Source: Luteimonas terricola (lineage in GTDB: Bacteria > Pseudomonadota > Gammaproteobacteria > Xanthomonadales > Xanthomonadaceae). Taken from it: a stretch of 64,000 nt of DNA. The stretch covers positions 62,001 to 126,000 of the forward strand of contig NZ_SJRX01000002.1 of NCBI RefSeq assembly GCF_004352845.1, written 5' to 3'. The notes under the pieces were generated by a model that was given only the letters and a program-made list of their open reading frames with translations, did not search any database and had not been told where the DNA came from. The position numbers and the translations under genes were made by a program. This document shows, piece by piece, positions 42,067 through 51,538 of the stretch. Position 1 is the first letter of the stretch, and each line of letters begins with the position of its first letter.

Positions 42067-44055
42067 TCAGAGCGCGCGCGCGGCGGCGACCACGGCCTCG
42101 ACCGTAAAGCCGAAGTGCGGGAACAGCACTTCGGCCGGCGCGCTGGCGCCGAAGCGGTCGATGCCGATGACGGCACCGTCCAGGCCCACGTACTTGCGCC
42201 AGAAGTCGGAGACGCCGGCCTCGACCGCCACGCGGCGACGGCAGGCATCCGGCAGCACCGACTCGCGATACGCCTTGTCCTGCCGGTCGAAGACATCGGT
42301 CGAAGGCATCGACACCACGCGCACGGAGTCGCCGAGCTGCGCGGCGGCGTCCATCGCGAGCCCGACTTCGGAACCCGTGGCGATCAGGATCAGCCCGGGC
42401 GCGCCGACCGAGTCCTTCAGCACGTAGCCACCGCGCGCGATCGCGGCCACCTGCGCTTCATCGCGCGCCTGCGGCGCCAGGTTCTGGCGCGAGAACACCA
42501 GGCAGCTGGGGCCGTCGCGGCGCCCGATCGCGGCCTTCCAGCACACCGCCGACTCGACCGCGTCGCAGGGACGCCAGACGTCGTTGCCGGGGATGTGGCG
42601 CAGGCTGGCCATGTGCTCGATCGGCTGGTGCGTCGGGCCGTCCTCGCCCAGGCCGATGGAGTCGTGCGTATAGACATGGATCGCATGCGCGCCCATCAGC
42701 GCGCTCATGCGCACCGCGTTGCGGGCGTAGTCGCTGAACACCAGGAAGGTGGCGTCGTAGGGGATGAAGCCGCCGTGCAGCGACAGGCCGTTGGAGATCG
42801 CAGTCATCGCGAACTCGCGCACGCCGTAGTAGATGTAGTTCGCGTCCGGGTCGCCGCCGGTCACGGACTTGCTGCCGCTCCACAGCGTGAGGTTGGAACC
42901 GGCGAGGTCGGCCGAGCCGCCGATCAGTTCGGGCAGCAGCGGCGCGAAGGCCTCGATCGCCATCTGCGAGGCCTTGCGCGAGGCGATCTTGGGGCTGTCG
43001 GCCTGCAGCTTCGCGATGTACGCGTCCGCGGCGGCGCTGAAGCCTTCGGGCAGCTCTGCATGCGAGCGGCGGGTCAGTTCGGCGGCGAGTTCCGGATGAC
43101 GCTGCGCATAGCCGTCGAACAGGCGGTTCCACTGCTCTTCGCGCACGGTACCGGCGTTGTTGGCGCGCCAGCCGTCGCGGATCGTCTGCGGGAGCTCGAA
43201 CGGACCGTGCTCCCAGCCCAGCGCCTTGCGCGTGGCCTCGAGCTCGTCCTGGCCCAGCGGCGCGCCGTGCGAAGACTCCTTGCCGGCCTTGGCGGGCGAG
43301 CCGAAGCCGATGGTGGTGCGGCAGCAGATGAGCACCGGCCTGTCGTCCTGCCCCAGCGCGGCGTCGATCGCGGCCTTGATCCGGTCCGCGTCGTGGCCGT
43401 CGACATCGCGGATCACGCGCCAGCCGTAGGCCTCGAAGCGCGCCGGGGTGTCGTCGGTGAACCAGCCGGCGGTATCGCCGTCGATGGAGATGTGGTTGTC
43501 GTCCCAGAACGCCACCAGCTTGCCCAGTCCCCAGGTGCCGGCCAGCGACGCGGCCTCGTGGCTGATGCCTTCCATCAGGCAGCCATCGCCCAGGAACACC
43601 CAGGTGCGGTGGTCGACGATCGCGTATTCGGGGCGGTTGAAGCGCTGCGCCATCAGTTTCTCGGCCAGCGCGAAGCCCACGGCGTTGGCGAAGCCCTGGC
43701 CCAGCGGCCCGGTGGTGGTCTCGACGCCGCCGGTGACGAAGTTCTCGGGATGTCCCGGCGTGCGGTGGCCGAGCTGGCGGAAGTGCTTCAGCTCTTCGAT
43801 CGGCAGGTCGTAGCCGGCCAGGTGCAGCAGCGCGTACTGCAGCATCGAGCCGTGGCCGTTGGACAGCACGAAACGGTCGCGGTTGAACCACTTCGGGTTG
43901 TTGGGGTTGTGGCTGTGGTAGTCGTTCCACAGCACCTCGGCGATGTCGGCCATGCCCATGGGCATGCCGGGATGCCCGGAATTGGCCGCCTGGACGGCGT
44001 CGGCGGCGAGGAAGCGGATGGCGTTGGCGAGGTCGCGGCGGCTGGGGCTGGTCAT
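42067..44055 (-). CDS. tkt: Transketolase
   Basis: The 662-residue thiamine diphosphate enzyme transfers two-carbon units in the pentose phosphate and Calvin-type pathways. Visible blocks are [20 protein letters not shown] near residue 21, the ThDP motif [18 protein letters not shown] near 156, and [22 protein letters not shown]. The pyrimidine half has [40 protein letters not shown] and [14 protein letters not shown]. Length matches the family. The ATG at 44055 was chosen because it gives the standard start ([17 protein letters not shown]). A GACAAT hexamer 37-42 bases upstream may be its -10. Confidence 0.97.
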   Translation of the reverse strand: MTSPSRRDLANAIRFLAADAVQAANSGHPGMPMGMADIAEVLWNDYHSHNPNNPKWFNRDRFVLSNGHGSMLQYALLHLAGYDLPIEELKHFRQLGHRTPGHPENFVTGGVETTTGPLGQGFANAVGFALAEKLMAQRFNRPEYAIVDHRTWVFLGDGCLMEGISHEAASLAGTWGLGKLVAFWDDNHISIDGDTAGWFTDDTPARFEAYGWRVIRDVDGHDADRIKAAIDAALGQDDRPVLICCRTTIGFGSPAKAGKESSHGAPLGQDELEATRKALGWEHGPFELPQTIRDGWRANNAGTVREEQWNRLFDGYAQRHPELAAELTRRSHAELPEGFSAAADAYIAKLQADSPKIASRKASQMAIEAFAPLLPELIGGSADLAGSNLTLWSGSKSVTGGDPDANYIYYGVREFAMTAISNGLSLHGGFIPYDATFLVFSDYARNAVRMSALMGAHAIHVYTHDSIGLGEDGPTHQPIEHMASLRHIPGNDVWRPCDAVESAVCWKAAIGRRDGPSCLVFSRQNLAPQARDEAQVAAIARGGYVLKDSVGAPGLILIATGSEVGLAMDAAAQLGDSVRVVSMPSTDVFDRQDKAYRESVLPDACRRRVAVEAGVSDFWRKYVGLDGAVIGIDRFGASAPAEVLFPHFGFTVEAVVAAARAL

Positions 44056-44091
44056 GGTCTCGGGCGGCTGGGGACGGCGGGCGAAGCCGCC

Positions 44092-44097
44092 ATTGTC
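44092..44097 (-). promoter_or_regulatory. Candidate -10 element for tkt
   Basis: The minus strand reads GACAAT 37-42 bases before the tkt ATG. There is no clear -35. The rest of the gap up to 44232 shows no other recognisable site. Confidence 0.35.
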
Positions 44098-44232
44098 CCA
44101 TCCCCCGCGCGCCGAGTCTCCCGCGGCGCGGCCGCACGCGTCAGGCGCGTGGCGTTCGCGCGGAAGCCCGGACCGCAACACTGGTCCAGCGGCCCCGTCG
44201 CGCGCAGCGGGGCGCACCGCCTCGGCCAGGCC

Positions 44233-45564
44233 TCAGGCTTCGGCTCCAGAAGCCCTTGGCACCGGGTCTGCCGGCGCGTCCACTTCGCCCTTCGACACGA
44301 TGGCCGCGATGCCCAGGTCGCCGGTGACGTTGACCGTGGTCCGGCACATGTCCAGGAAGTGGTTCACGCCCAGGATCAGGCCGATGCCCTCCGGCGGCAC
44401 CCCGACCATGGCGCAGATCAGCGCCACCACCGGCAGCGAGCCCGAGGGCACGCCGGCGGTGCCGATGCCGCCGAGGATGCAGACCAGCATCACCATGAAC
44501 TGCTGGCCCCAGGTCAGGTCGACGCCGAAGAACTGGGCCAGGAAGATCACCGTCACGCCCTCGAACAGCGCGGTGCCGTTCTGGTTGGCGGTCGCGCCGA
44601 TGGTCAGCACGAAGCGCGACACCTTGGTGGGCAGGCCCAGCTCGTCGGCCACCTTGAGCGCGGTCGGCAGGGTCGCGTTGCTCGATGCGGTGGAAAACGC
44701 CATCAGCATGGCTTCCTGGACACCCTTGAAGAACTTCACCGGCGAATAGCCGCCGATGGCCTTCAGCGCCAGCGAGTACACCACCAGCATGTGTATCGCC
44801 AGCGCGCCGACCACGACCAGCACGAAGGCACCCAGGCGCAGCAGCAGGTCCCAGCCGAACAGCACGGCGAGGTTGAACATGAAGCAGAACACCGCTGCCG
44901 GCGCCAGGCGGATGATCAGGCCGATCAGGGTCATCGAGATCTCGAAGATGCCCTCGATGCCGCGGCGCAGGGTACGGATGGGCGCAGTGTCCGGACTCAG
45001 CACGATGCCGATGCCGAACATCAGCGCGAAGAACATCAGCGCGAGGATGTTGGCGTTGTTGGACGCGGCACCAATCACGTTCTGCGGCACGATGTCGAGC
45101 AGCATCTGCACGCCCGTGGGCTGCGCGCCGCTGTCGCGGACGATGGCCGCGGTGCGCTCGGCGCCCTCGGTCAGCAGCTGCTGCGCCAGCACCGGGTCGA
45201 CGCCGGCGCCCGGCTCGAACACGTTCACCATCACCAGGCCCAGGAGCACGGCGATGCTCGAGAGCAACACGGTGCAGACCAGGGTTTTCCAGCCAATGCG
45301 GCCCAGGGACTTCACGTCGCCCATCTCCGACACGCCCACCACCAGCGCCGAGAACAGCAGCGGCACGATCATCATGAAGATCAGGCTGAGGAACAGGGTC
45401 GAGAAGGGCTGGGTCAGGTATTGCGTCAGCCACTGCACCCAGGTCGCGTCGCGGCCGATGCCGTAATGCACGAAGAGTCCCAGCACCAGGCCCGCGACGA
45501 AGCCGATGGCGATCTTCCAGTGCAGCGGCATGCGCTGCGTGCTGGGCGCGGTCGGCTCGGTCAT
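44233..45564 (-). CDS. Dicarboxylate/amino acid:cation symporter (DAACS family)
   Basis: The 443-residue membrane protein has the glutamate/aspartate transporter-type fold. It shows about eight hydrophobic segments plus re-entrant loops: MAFSTASSNATLPTAL (the Ser-rich HP1 loop), GATANQNGTALFEGVTVIFLAQ (the NQNGT form of the NMDGT cation motif) and GGIGTAGVPSGSLPVV (HP2). It imports C4-dicarboxylates or acidic/neutral amino acids with sodium or protons; the motif variants do not fix the substrate. It is separated from tkt by 177 bases and from batD by 60 bases, so it probably has its own promoter (weak TAAGCT-type -10 upstream). Confidence 0.92.
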   Translation of the reverse strand: MTEPTAPSTQRMPLHWKIAIGFVAGLVLGLFVHYGIGRDATWVQWLTQYLTQPFSTLFLSLIFMMIVPLLFSALVVGVSEMGDVKSLGRIGWKTLVCTVLLSSIAVLLGLVMVNVFEPGAGVDPVLAQQLLTEGAERTAAIVRDSGAQPTGVQMLLDIVPQNVIGAASNNANILALMFFALMFGIGIVLSPDTAPIRTLRRGIEGIFEISMTLIGLIIRLAPAAVFCFMFNLAVLFGWDLLLRLGAFVLVVVGALAIHMLVVYSLALKAIGGYSPVKFFKGVQEAMLMAFSTASSNATLPTALKVADELGLPTKVSRFVLTIGATANQNGTALFEGVTVIFLAQFFGVDLTWGQQFMVMLVCILGGIGTAGVPSGSLPVVALICAMVGVPPEGIGLILGVNHFLDMCRTTVNVTGDLGIAAIVSKGEVDAPADPVPRASGAEA

Positions 45565-45624
45565 GCGGTATTCCCCGGAACGGTGTGGACGGCGGAGCTT
45601 AGCAAAGCGCGTCCCGCGACCCGT

Positions 45625-47301
45625 TCAACGGGGGTAGAGCGGGGGCAGCGGAGGGTCGATGTCACTGTCCCGGGGCAGCCAGTCGGGCCCGCGGGCAAAG
45701 GCCGCGCGCACCGCGGCGCGCGCCTGCGAGGCACCGCCCTCGTCCTGTCCCCAGCGGGCCCGCTGCAGGGCGGCGATGGCCTCGCGCTGCGGGCCGGGGG
45801 CCAGCATCCGCGAGAGCGCGTCGAGGTCGGCGGCGGCGGGTGAGGCCAGGGCGCACAGCGCGGCGCTGACGTCACCGAGGTCGCCGGTGTCGAGCACCCT
45901 GCGCAGGGCCGATCCCTGCCACGGGCGTCGCGCGCCCGGGCTGCGTGCGGCGGCGTCATCGTCGCGCGGGGCCGTGTCGCCTGCCTGCGCCCGGTGTCGC
46001 CATTGCAGCGCCCAGGCGAGCGTGGCCAGCCACAGCAGGGCGAAGGCGACCGTGGCCAGCGCCCAGGCGCCCACGCCGTGCTGGACCCCGGGCAGGCGCA
46101 CCAGCCCCCCGTCGCCGGGTGGCACCGCTGCGGCCGTGCCGGATGCGGCGGGAGCGACATCGAGCTCGAGCGCGGGCAGCGTCGCCTCGCGCATCCGGTC
46201 GGCATTGACGTCCCACCACTGCAGCCGCGGCCCTTCGATGCGCAGCCGGCCCTCGCGCGCCGGCAGCACCGCGAAGCGCCGCAGCATGCGTACGCGCGGC
46301 CGGCCGTCCTCGATCATGTCGTCGTGCTGTACGGGTTCGGGGAAGACCTGGGCGCCCTGGTCGACGGTGATCATCGGCGGCTCCAGCTGCGCGCCGGTCG
46401 CGCCGTCGGCCACGAGTTCGAGCTCGAGCGTGGCCGCGTCGCCGGCGCGCACGCGGTCGGGCGCGTCCCGCCAGCGCAGCTCGAGTCCGTGCAGCGGCAG
46501 CCACGGTCGCGGCGCGGCATCGGGCACGGGCTTCACCTGGAGCACGAGCGGCGGGCCGTCGGCGGAGAGTCCGCGCTGGCCGTCGCCGAACAGGTCGTCG
46601 AGCCAGCCGCCCACCCCGCGACCACGAAAGTTCGCCGGAGGCAGTTCGAGCCGGCCGCTGCGCTCGGGCACCAGCACGTAGCGGCGCTCGACCACCCGGT
46701 AGCGACGGCCGTCGATCTCGCGCGTGTACTGCACGTCGCTGCCCGCACGCTGCAGCGCGGCGCCGTCGGGCGCCGGCTGGTCGAACTGCCCGGACAGCAG
46801 CTGCGCGGCGTAGTACAGCCGCAGCCGCAGCCCGACCGCCTGTTGCACATAGGGCGTGGTGTCGTCGAGCTCGGCGTCGATGAACGCCAGACCGCGCGCG
46901 CGCGCCGGTGCGGCGCTGGCCGCGGTGACGGTGAGCGTGATGGGCGCGGTGCGCGCGCTGCCGACGCGCAGCGCCGGGACCGTCACCCTGCCCGTGCGTT
47001 CGGGCTGCAGCGCCACCGCATACAGCGTGCGCGAGACCGACCGGCCCGCGCTTTGCTCGAAGGACTGCCGGCTGCTGCGCTGCTCGATGTGGAAATCGTC
47101 CTGCAGCGGCGCGTAGTCGGGGCGGGCGCCGGTGTCGGTCTCGATGTTGAGGGTGACGGTTTCGCCGAGTTCGATGCTGTCGCGGTCGACCCAGGCGCGG
47201 GTCTCCGCGCGAGCCAGGGCCGGTGGCAGCAGCAGCGACAGCAGCAGCGCGGGCAGGAGCCAGGCGAGGTGCGCTCGGGAGTTCGTCGTTTTCATGATCA
47301 T
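45625..47301 (-). CDS. BatD-like protein (oxygen tolerance, DUF7939/BatD family)
   Basis: The 558-residue protein has a signal peptide (LAWLLPALLLSLLLPPALARA). Tandem immunoglobulin-like domains start with AWVDRDSIELGETVTLNIETD and include FHIEQRSSRQSFEQS and RYRVVERRYVLVPERSGRLELPP, typical of BatD. A single membrane segment (GAWALATVAFALLWLATLAWAL near 425) and a cytosolic ~110-residue tail follow. The bat operon (batABCDE) was linked to aerotolerance in Bacteroides and stress survival elsewhere, with the molecular role still unclear. It is the last gene of this operon. Two ATGs (47301, 47295) fit; the first is used. Confidence 0.87.
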   Translation of the reverse strand: MIMKTTNSRAHLAWLLPALLLSLLLPPALARAETRAWVDRDSIELGETVTLNIETDTGARPDYAPLQDDFHIEQRSSRQSFEQSAGRSVSRTLYAVALQPERTGRVTVPALRVGSARTAPITLTVTAASAAPARARGLAFIDAELDDTTPYVQQAVGLRLRLYYAAQLLSGQFDQPAPDGAALQRAGSDVQYTREIDGRRYRVVERRYVLVPERSGRLELPPANFRGRGVGGWLDDLFGDGQRGLSADGPPLVLQVKPVPDAAPRPWLPLHGLELRWRDAPDRVRAGDAATLELELVADGATGAQLEPPMITVDQGAQVFPEPVQHDDMIEDGRPRVRMLRRFAVLPAREGRLRIEGPRLQWWDVNADRMREATLPALELDVAPAASGTAAAVPPGDGGLVRLPGVQHGVGAWALATVAFALLWLATLAWALQWRHRAQAGDTAPRDDDAAARSPGARRPWQGSALRRVLDTGDLGDVSAALCALASPAAADLDALSRMLAPGPQREAIAALQRARWGQDEGGASQARAAVRAAFARGPDWLPRDSDIDPPLPPLYPR

Positions 47302-47305
47302 GGGT

Positions 47306-49096
47306 TCAGCGCTCCCCGGCGCGACGGCGCAGGTGCTCGCTGCGGAAGCGCGCACGCAGCAGGGCGCCGGGATCGTCCGGGATGCGGCGCAGCCAGGCGG
47401 CATTGGCCCGCTCGCGTTCTTCGGCGGCCGTCGACTCGGCCTGCGCCTGCGCTTCGAGGCCGTCATCCGCCTGGCCCGCGCCTTCGCGGGCGGTACCGGC
47501 ATCCAGGGCACGCTGCATGGCTTCGCGCTGGGCTTCGTCGGCGGCCTGCTGGCGGGCCCGGGCTTCGGCGTCGGCAGCATCGGCGGCGGGCGGCTCCGGG
47601 TTGTCGGTTCCGGCGTCGTCAGGGTCCGGTGGCGCGGCATCGGACGCGTCGCGGTCAGGATCGCGCCCGGGGTCTTCGTCGGGTTCGCCCTGGCCCTGCT
47701 CGCCGCGCTCTCCGTCGTCGGACCCGGCGTCGCCGCCCTGGCCGCCGTCGGGAGGCGAATCTCCGCCACGGCCTCCGCCCGCGGGCGGCGGCTGGCGCTG
47801 CATGGCCGCCTCGACCGCGGCACGGTTGGCCGCGGCATCCGCCATGCCCGGCGCTTCGGACAGGGCTTCGTCGTAAGCAGCGAGCGCTTCCCGGTAACGG
47901 CCGGCGCGGGCCAGGGCGTTGCCGCGGTTGTATGCGGCGTCGGCACCGGGCAGGTCGGCGAAGCCGCGGGCGGCGGCTTCGAAGTCGCCCTCGCGATAGG
48001 CGGACTCGGCCTCGGTGCTGCGCGCATGCGCGGCCTGGTCCGCGCGACGCCAGGCGCTGGCCTGCGGCGACTGCGCACCGGCGGCGAACGACGGCTGCAC
48101 GGGCAGCAGCAGGCACAGCGCCAGCGCGCCCAGCACCCCGCCGCGGCGGAATGCCGCCAGCAACAGGAACATGGCCAGCGGCAACAGCCAGTAGCCACCG
48201 TCCTCGCGCACCTCGCCGGCCCGGGTCCCCTTGCCCGGAGCGGCCAGCGCGTTGCCGCCGCCCGCTGCCCCCAGACCCTGCGCCGTCGATGCGTTCCAGT
48301 CGTGCATCCGGCCACCACCGGCCGCGGCAAGCGCACGCAGCGCGGCGGGGTCGAGCGCGCTGCGGTGGATATCACCGTCGCGCCCCCGGTAGCCGGCACC
48401 CGCTTCCGTGCCCATGGCCAGCACGGACACCCGGTAGCCTTCGGCCGCGGCCCGTGCGGCCGCGCGCATACCGCCCTGCCCCGCTTCGGCGGTCAGCAGC
48501 AGGATGTCGCCGCGGGCGTGGCCCGCACCCGCCAGCAGTTCCCGGGCGAGATCGATCGCGCGCCCGGACCGGCGGCCGTCCACCGGCATCAGGTCGGGCG
48601 CGAGGGCATCGAGGAACACCGCGACGTTGGCGGCATCGGCGGTCACCGGCGACACCACGAACGCATCGTCGGCATAGGCCACCAGCGCGACTTCGCCCGC
48701 ATGCGCGCGCAGCAGCCCATCGAGCTTCGCGCGGGCCTGCACCAGGCGCGACGGCGGCAGGTCGTTGGCGAGCGTCGCGCTGGAGAGGTCGAGTGCAATC
48801 ACCAGCGCGCCGCCGCCACTCTGGAGTGGCTGCGGCACGCTGCGCCAGCTCGGACCCGCAAGGGCGAGGACCGCCACCGCAAGTCCGACGAGCACAGCCG
48901 GCCCGGCCACGGCCGCCCCGCGACCCGTGCCGCGCGAAGCGAGCAGCCGGGGCAGCAGGTGGGGATCCACCGCCGCGCGCCAGGCGCTGCGCCGGTGCGC
49001 GCGCTGGCGCCAGGCCCAGGCGAGCAGCGGCAGGAGCAGCAGCGCCGCCAGCCAGGCCGGGCGCAGAAACTGCAGCTCGGTGAAGGGCAGGGTCAC
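47306..49096 (-). CDS. BatB/BatC-type fusion: VWA domain plus TPR and acidic linker
   Basis: The 596-residue protein from a GTG has two N-terminal membrane segments (LAALLLLPLLAWAW; AVLVGLAVAVLALA). A von Willebrand A domain follows, starting ALVIALDLSSATLANDLPPSRL; its MIDAS motif is D103-L-S105-S-A107, so the usual third residue (DxSxS) is Ala. Another membrane pair lies near 318-355. A TPR-like region follows (AESAYREGDFEAAARGFADL, AAYNRGNALARAGRYREALAAYDEAL at ~370-420). The last ~170 residues are an Asp/Glu/Gly-rich disordered linker and a basic end. BatB and BatC are separate proteins in many bacteria. It overlaps batA by 4 bases. Confidence 0.88.
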   Translation of the reverse strand: MTLPFTELQFLRPAWLAALLLLPLLAWAWRQRAHRRSAWRAAVDPHLLPRLLASRGTGRGAAVAGPAVLVGLAVAVLALAGPSWRSVPQPLQSGGGALVIALDLSSATLANDLPPSRLVQARAKLDGLLRAHAGEVALVAYADDAFVVSPVTADAANVAVFLDALAPDLMPVDGRRSGRAIDLARELLAGAGHARGDILLLTAEAGQGGMRAAARAAAEGYRVSVLAMGTEAGAGYRGRDGDIHRSALDPAALRALAAAGGGRMHDWNASTAQGLGAAGGGNALAAPGKGTRAGEVREDGGYWLLPLAMFLLLAAFRRGGVLGALALCLLLPVQPSFAAGAQSPQASAWRRADQAAHARSTEAESAYREGDFEAAARGFADLPGADAAYNRGNALARAGRYREALAAYDEALSEAPGMADAAANRAAVEAAMQRQPPPAGGGRGGDSPPDGGQGGDAGSDDGERGEQGQGEPDEDPGRDPDRDASDAAPPDPDDAGTDNPEPPAADAADAEARARQQAADEAQREAMQRALDAGTAREGAGQADDGLEAQAQAESTAAEERERANAAWLRRIPDDPGALLRARFRSEHLRRRAGER

Positions 49097-50106
49097 GACG
49101 CGCCTCTCCGCCAGGCCAGCCCCGTCGCGAGCAGCGCGAATGCAAGCGCCAGGGCCAGCGGCCAGTGATAGCGTTCCAGGCGCGGACGCACGGGTTCGCC
49201 CGGTGCCTCGACCGGCTCGATGCGATCGATCTCATCGTAAATGCCGGCCAGCGCATCGGTATCGCGGGCACGGAAGCTGCGTCCGCCAGTCATCGCCGCG
49301 ATCCGCGCCAGCGCCTGTTCGTCGATCTCGCTGCCGCCGCTCGGCAGGCGGAAACCGAACACCGAGAGCGCCTCGCCGTCGCCGCCGAACGCAATGGTGT
49401 GGATGCGCACGCCGTCGTCGCGGGCGATCTCCGCGGCTTTCTCCGGGTCGAGCACGCCGGCGGTGTTGACGCCGTCGGTGAGCAGGACCAGCACGCGCTC
49501 GCCCTCGCGCTGCGCCTGCAGGCGCTTCACGCCCAGGCCGATGGCATCGCCGATGGCGGTCTCGCGGCCGGCCAGCGCGACTTCGGTGGCCAGCAACTGC
49601 TCGCGCACCGTGTCCAGGTCGGCGGTGGCCGGCGCCAGCACATACGCGCCGCGGCCGAATACCAGCAGGCCGATGCGGTCGCCCTCGCGGCGCGCCACGA
49701 AGTCGGCGATCACCGCCTTGGCCGCGGTCAAGCGGTCCACCACCTCGGTACCGACCAGCATGTCGCGCTCGCCCATGCTTGCGGAAAGGTCGACGGCAAG
49801 CATGAGTTCACGCGAGCTGTCGGGCGGCTGTACCACCTCCCCCAGGGCCAGCGGGCGCGCCGCGGCCACGCAGAGCAGCGCCCAGGACAGCCAGGCCGCC
49901 CAGGACAGGCCGCGCCCGCGTGCAGGCATGCCCGGCGTCGCGGCGACCTCGGCCAGGCGCGCGGCCCACGGCACCCGCAGCGCCGGTCCCGCGTCGTGCG
50001 CGGGCGGGAGCAGGGCGCGCAGCAGCCAGGGCAGCGGCAGGGCGAGCAGCAGCCAGGGCCAGGCGAAACCGGCGAAGGCAGGCAGGGCGGAAGCGAACGC
50101 GTTCAT
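49093..50106 (-). CDS. BatA-like VWA domain membrane protein
   Basis: The 337-residue protein begins with a membrane segment (FAWPWLLLALPLPWLLRALL) and a second near residue 75. The VWA domain has an intact MIDAS (ELMLAVDLSASMGERDM, DxSxS), the mid-domain GRETAIGDAIGLGVKRL Thr, and LLTDGVNTAGVLDPEKAAEIA with the last metal Asp. A membrane segment at the C-terminus (HWPLALALAFALLATGLAW) closes it. BatA is expected to act with BatB as a periplasm-exposed VWA pair driven by the MoxR ATPase. Start 50106 overlaps the upstream gene by 4 bases. Confidence 0.92.
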   Translation of the reverse strand: MNAFASALPAFAGFAWPWLLLALPLPWLLRALLPPAHDAGPALRVPWAARLAEVAATPGMPARGRGLSWAAWLSWALLCVAAARPLALGEVVQPPDSSRELMLAVDLSASMGERDMLVGTEVVDRLTAAKAVIADFVARREGDRIGLLVFGRGAYVLAPATADLDTVREQLLATEVALAGRETAIGDAIGLGVKRLQAQREGERVLVLLTDGVNTAGVLDPEKAAEIARDDGVRIHTIAFGGDGEALSVFGFRLPSGGSEIDEQALARIAAMTGGRSFRARDTDALAGIYDEIDRIEPVEAPGEPVRPRLERYHWPLALALAFALLATGLAWRRGAS

Positions 50107-50558
50107 CGGCGGGCCTCCATCCACTCCAGGAAGCGTTCACGGACCGCGTGGCGCAGGTCCGCAACCGCCGCGGCATCCGCGTCGCGCTGGAAAGGGCCTT
50201 CGAGCAGCAGCACGCCGCGGGCGCCGGCGAACCGGGGGGCATCGCGGCCGGCATCGAGGAGTTCGAGCCAGGCCGCGCCCTGGAGCCGGTCGGCGCTCGG
50301 GTGGCGGCGCCTCGCGGCGCGACGCAGCAGGGCCGACATCGCGGCCACGGCTCCGGCGGCGTTGGCGGCGGCATCGAGTTCGGCGTCGAACAGGGCAAGC
50401 AGCCGGCGCCGACGGCGCGCTCGAAGCAGGCGCCAGGCCACGAGCGCGGCCAGGACAAGCAGGATCGCCGCGGCGAGCAGCCACCAGCCGGGCGCCGGCG
50501 GCCACCATGGCGGCGCGCTCGACAGGTGGATGTCGCGCAGGACGAGGCCGTCGCCCAT
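50103..50558 (-). CDS. DUF4381 membrane protein of the moxR/bat operon
   Basis: The 151-residue protein begins MGDGLVLRDIHLSSAPPWWPPAPGWW, the recognisable DUF4381 entry (LRDIHLP-PxxxWWPxAPGWW). One membrane helix (LLAAAILLVLAALVAWRLL) and an Arg-rich cytosolic domain (LLRRAARRRHPSADRLQGAAWLELLDAG) follow. It always seems to occur in moxR-DUF58-VWA operons and has no assigned biochemical role. It shares one base with the DUF58 gene and overlaps batA by 4 bases, so all five genes are translationally linked. Confidence 0.88.
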   Translation of the reverse strand: MGDGLVLRDIHLSSAPPWWPPAPGWWLLAAAILLVLAALVAWRLLRARRRRRLLALFDAELDAAANAAGAVAAMSALLRRAARRRHPSADRLQGAAWLELLDAGRDAPRFAGARGVLLLEGPFQRDADAAAVADLRHAVRERFLEWMEARR

Positions 50559-51538
50559 CAGCGGCGCCCGGGATCGCTGGCGCCCAGCCACGCGTCACTG
50601 GGCGCGTCGCAGGACAGCGCCAGGGCGTGCACGCCCCGCGCGGCCAGCGCCGCGACGGTGCTCTCGACGCCGCCGGCGAAGGCCTCCTGCCAGCGGCGGC
50701 GCTGGTCCGCGGCGGCGAGGTCGAGGTCGATGCGGGCGGCGGCATCGCCGCCTGCAGGCGCGAATGCGAGCAGGGCATCCGGCGGCGCCATCTCCAGTGG
50801 GTCGGTGAGCAGCAGCACCACGACCTGGTGATGGGCGGTGAGCGCAGGCCAGCGCGCGGCCGGGATGGCCGCGGCACTGGCGGGATCGGCCAGTACCAGC
50901 AGCCGCGAGCCCGGGCGCAGCAGGCGGCGGGCGTGCTCGAGCGCGACCTCGAGGCCGGCATCGTCCTCCGGCGGCCGCGCATACCAGCGCACGAGGGCAT
51001 CGAGCACCCGCAGCGCCCCGCGGGCGCCCGACGCCGCAGGCACCGGCGGCGCGGACTCGCTGCCACGCAGCGCGGCGATGCGATCGCCATCGGCGACCGC
51101 ACGCCAGGCCGCGACGGCGCCGGCGCGCGCGGCCTGCACGGACTTGAAGCGCACCCGGGTGCCGAAATAGAGCGCGGGCGCGGTATCGGCCACGACCAGG
51201 GTCAGGCGCTCGCGCTCGGCCTGGAACAGCTTGGTATGCGGTTTGCCGCTGCGCGCGGTCAGGCGCCAGTCGATGTGACGGGCATCGTCGCCGATGGCGT
51301 AAGCGCGCGACTCGGCGTATTCCATGCCGCGGCCGCGCAGCGCCGAGGGTGCCTGCGTGCGCAGGCCGGTGGCGCCGCGACGGACGCGGCCGCGCGCATG
51401 GGCGAGCCCGCGCAGCGCGATCAGTTCGGGAAGGGTCGGCGTGACCCCGTCCTCATCCGCTCGCGCGCCGCCCTGCCCCGCTGCGGCGCCCGGCGGCCGC
51501 GCACGGCCTTCGGGTCTGGCGGCGGGCCAGCGGATCAC
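50558..51538 (-). CDS. DUF58 domain protein
   Basis: The 326-residue protein from a GTG overlapping the moxR stop has the DUF58 signature: EYAESRAYAIGDDARHIDWRLTARSGKPHTKLFQAERE, here in two pieces around residue 90-125. The VWA-like core continues as LTLVVADTAPALYFG. No strong membrane helix is visible, although many DUF58 proteins have two. The C-terminal part contains ALDALVRWYARPPEDD and LLRPGSRLLVLADPASA. It is the usual partner of MoxR ATPases, probably a substrate or adaptor, but its mechanism is unknown. Confidence 0.9.
   Translation of the reverse strand: MIRWPAARPEGRARPPGAAAGQGGARADEDGVTPTLPELIALRGLAHARGRVRRGATGLRTQAPSALRGRGMEYAESRAYAIGDDARHIDWRLTARSGKPHTKLFQAERERLTLVVADTAPALYFGTRVRFKSVQAARAGAVAAWRAVADGDRIAALRGSESAPPVPAASGARGALRVLDALVRWYARPPEDDAGLEVALEHARRLLRPGSRLLVLADPASAAAIPAARWPALTAHHQVVVLLLTDPLEMAPPDALLAFAPAGGDAAARIDLDLAAADQRRRWQEAFAGGVESTVAALAARGVHALALSCDAPSDAWLGASDPGRR

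Noticed and set aside
42115-45843. Very long plus-strand open frame opposite tkt and the symporter gene
   Set aside because: It crosses two real genes and two intergenic gaps antisense, and its translation is rich in His/Gln/Arg/Val with no recognisable motif.
45994-49083. Long plus-strand open frame opposite the batD and batB/C genes
   Set aside because: Antisense mirror frame; changes from Val/Gln-rich to Arg/Pro-rich halfway with no domain.
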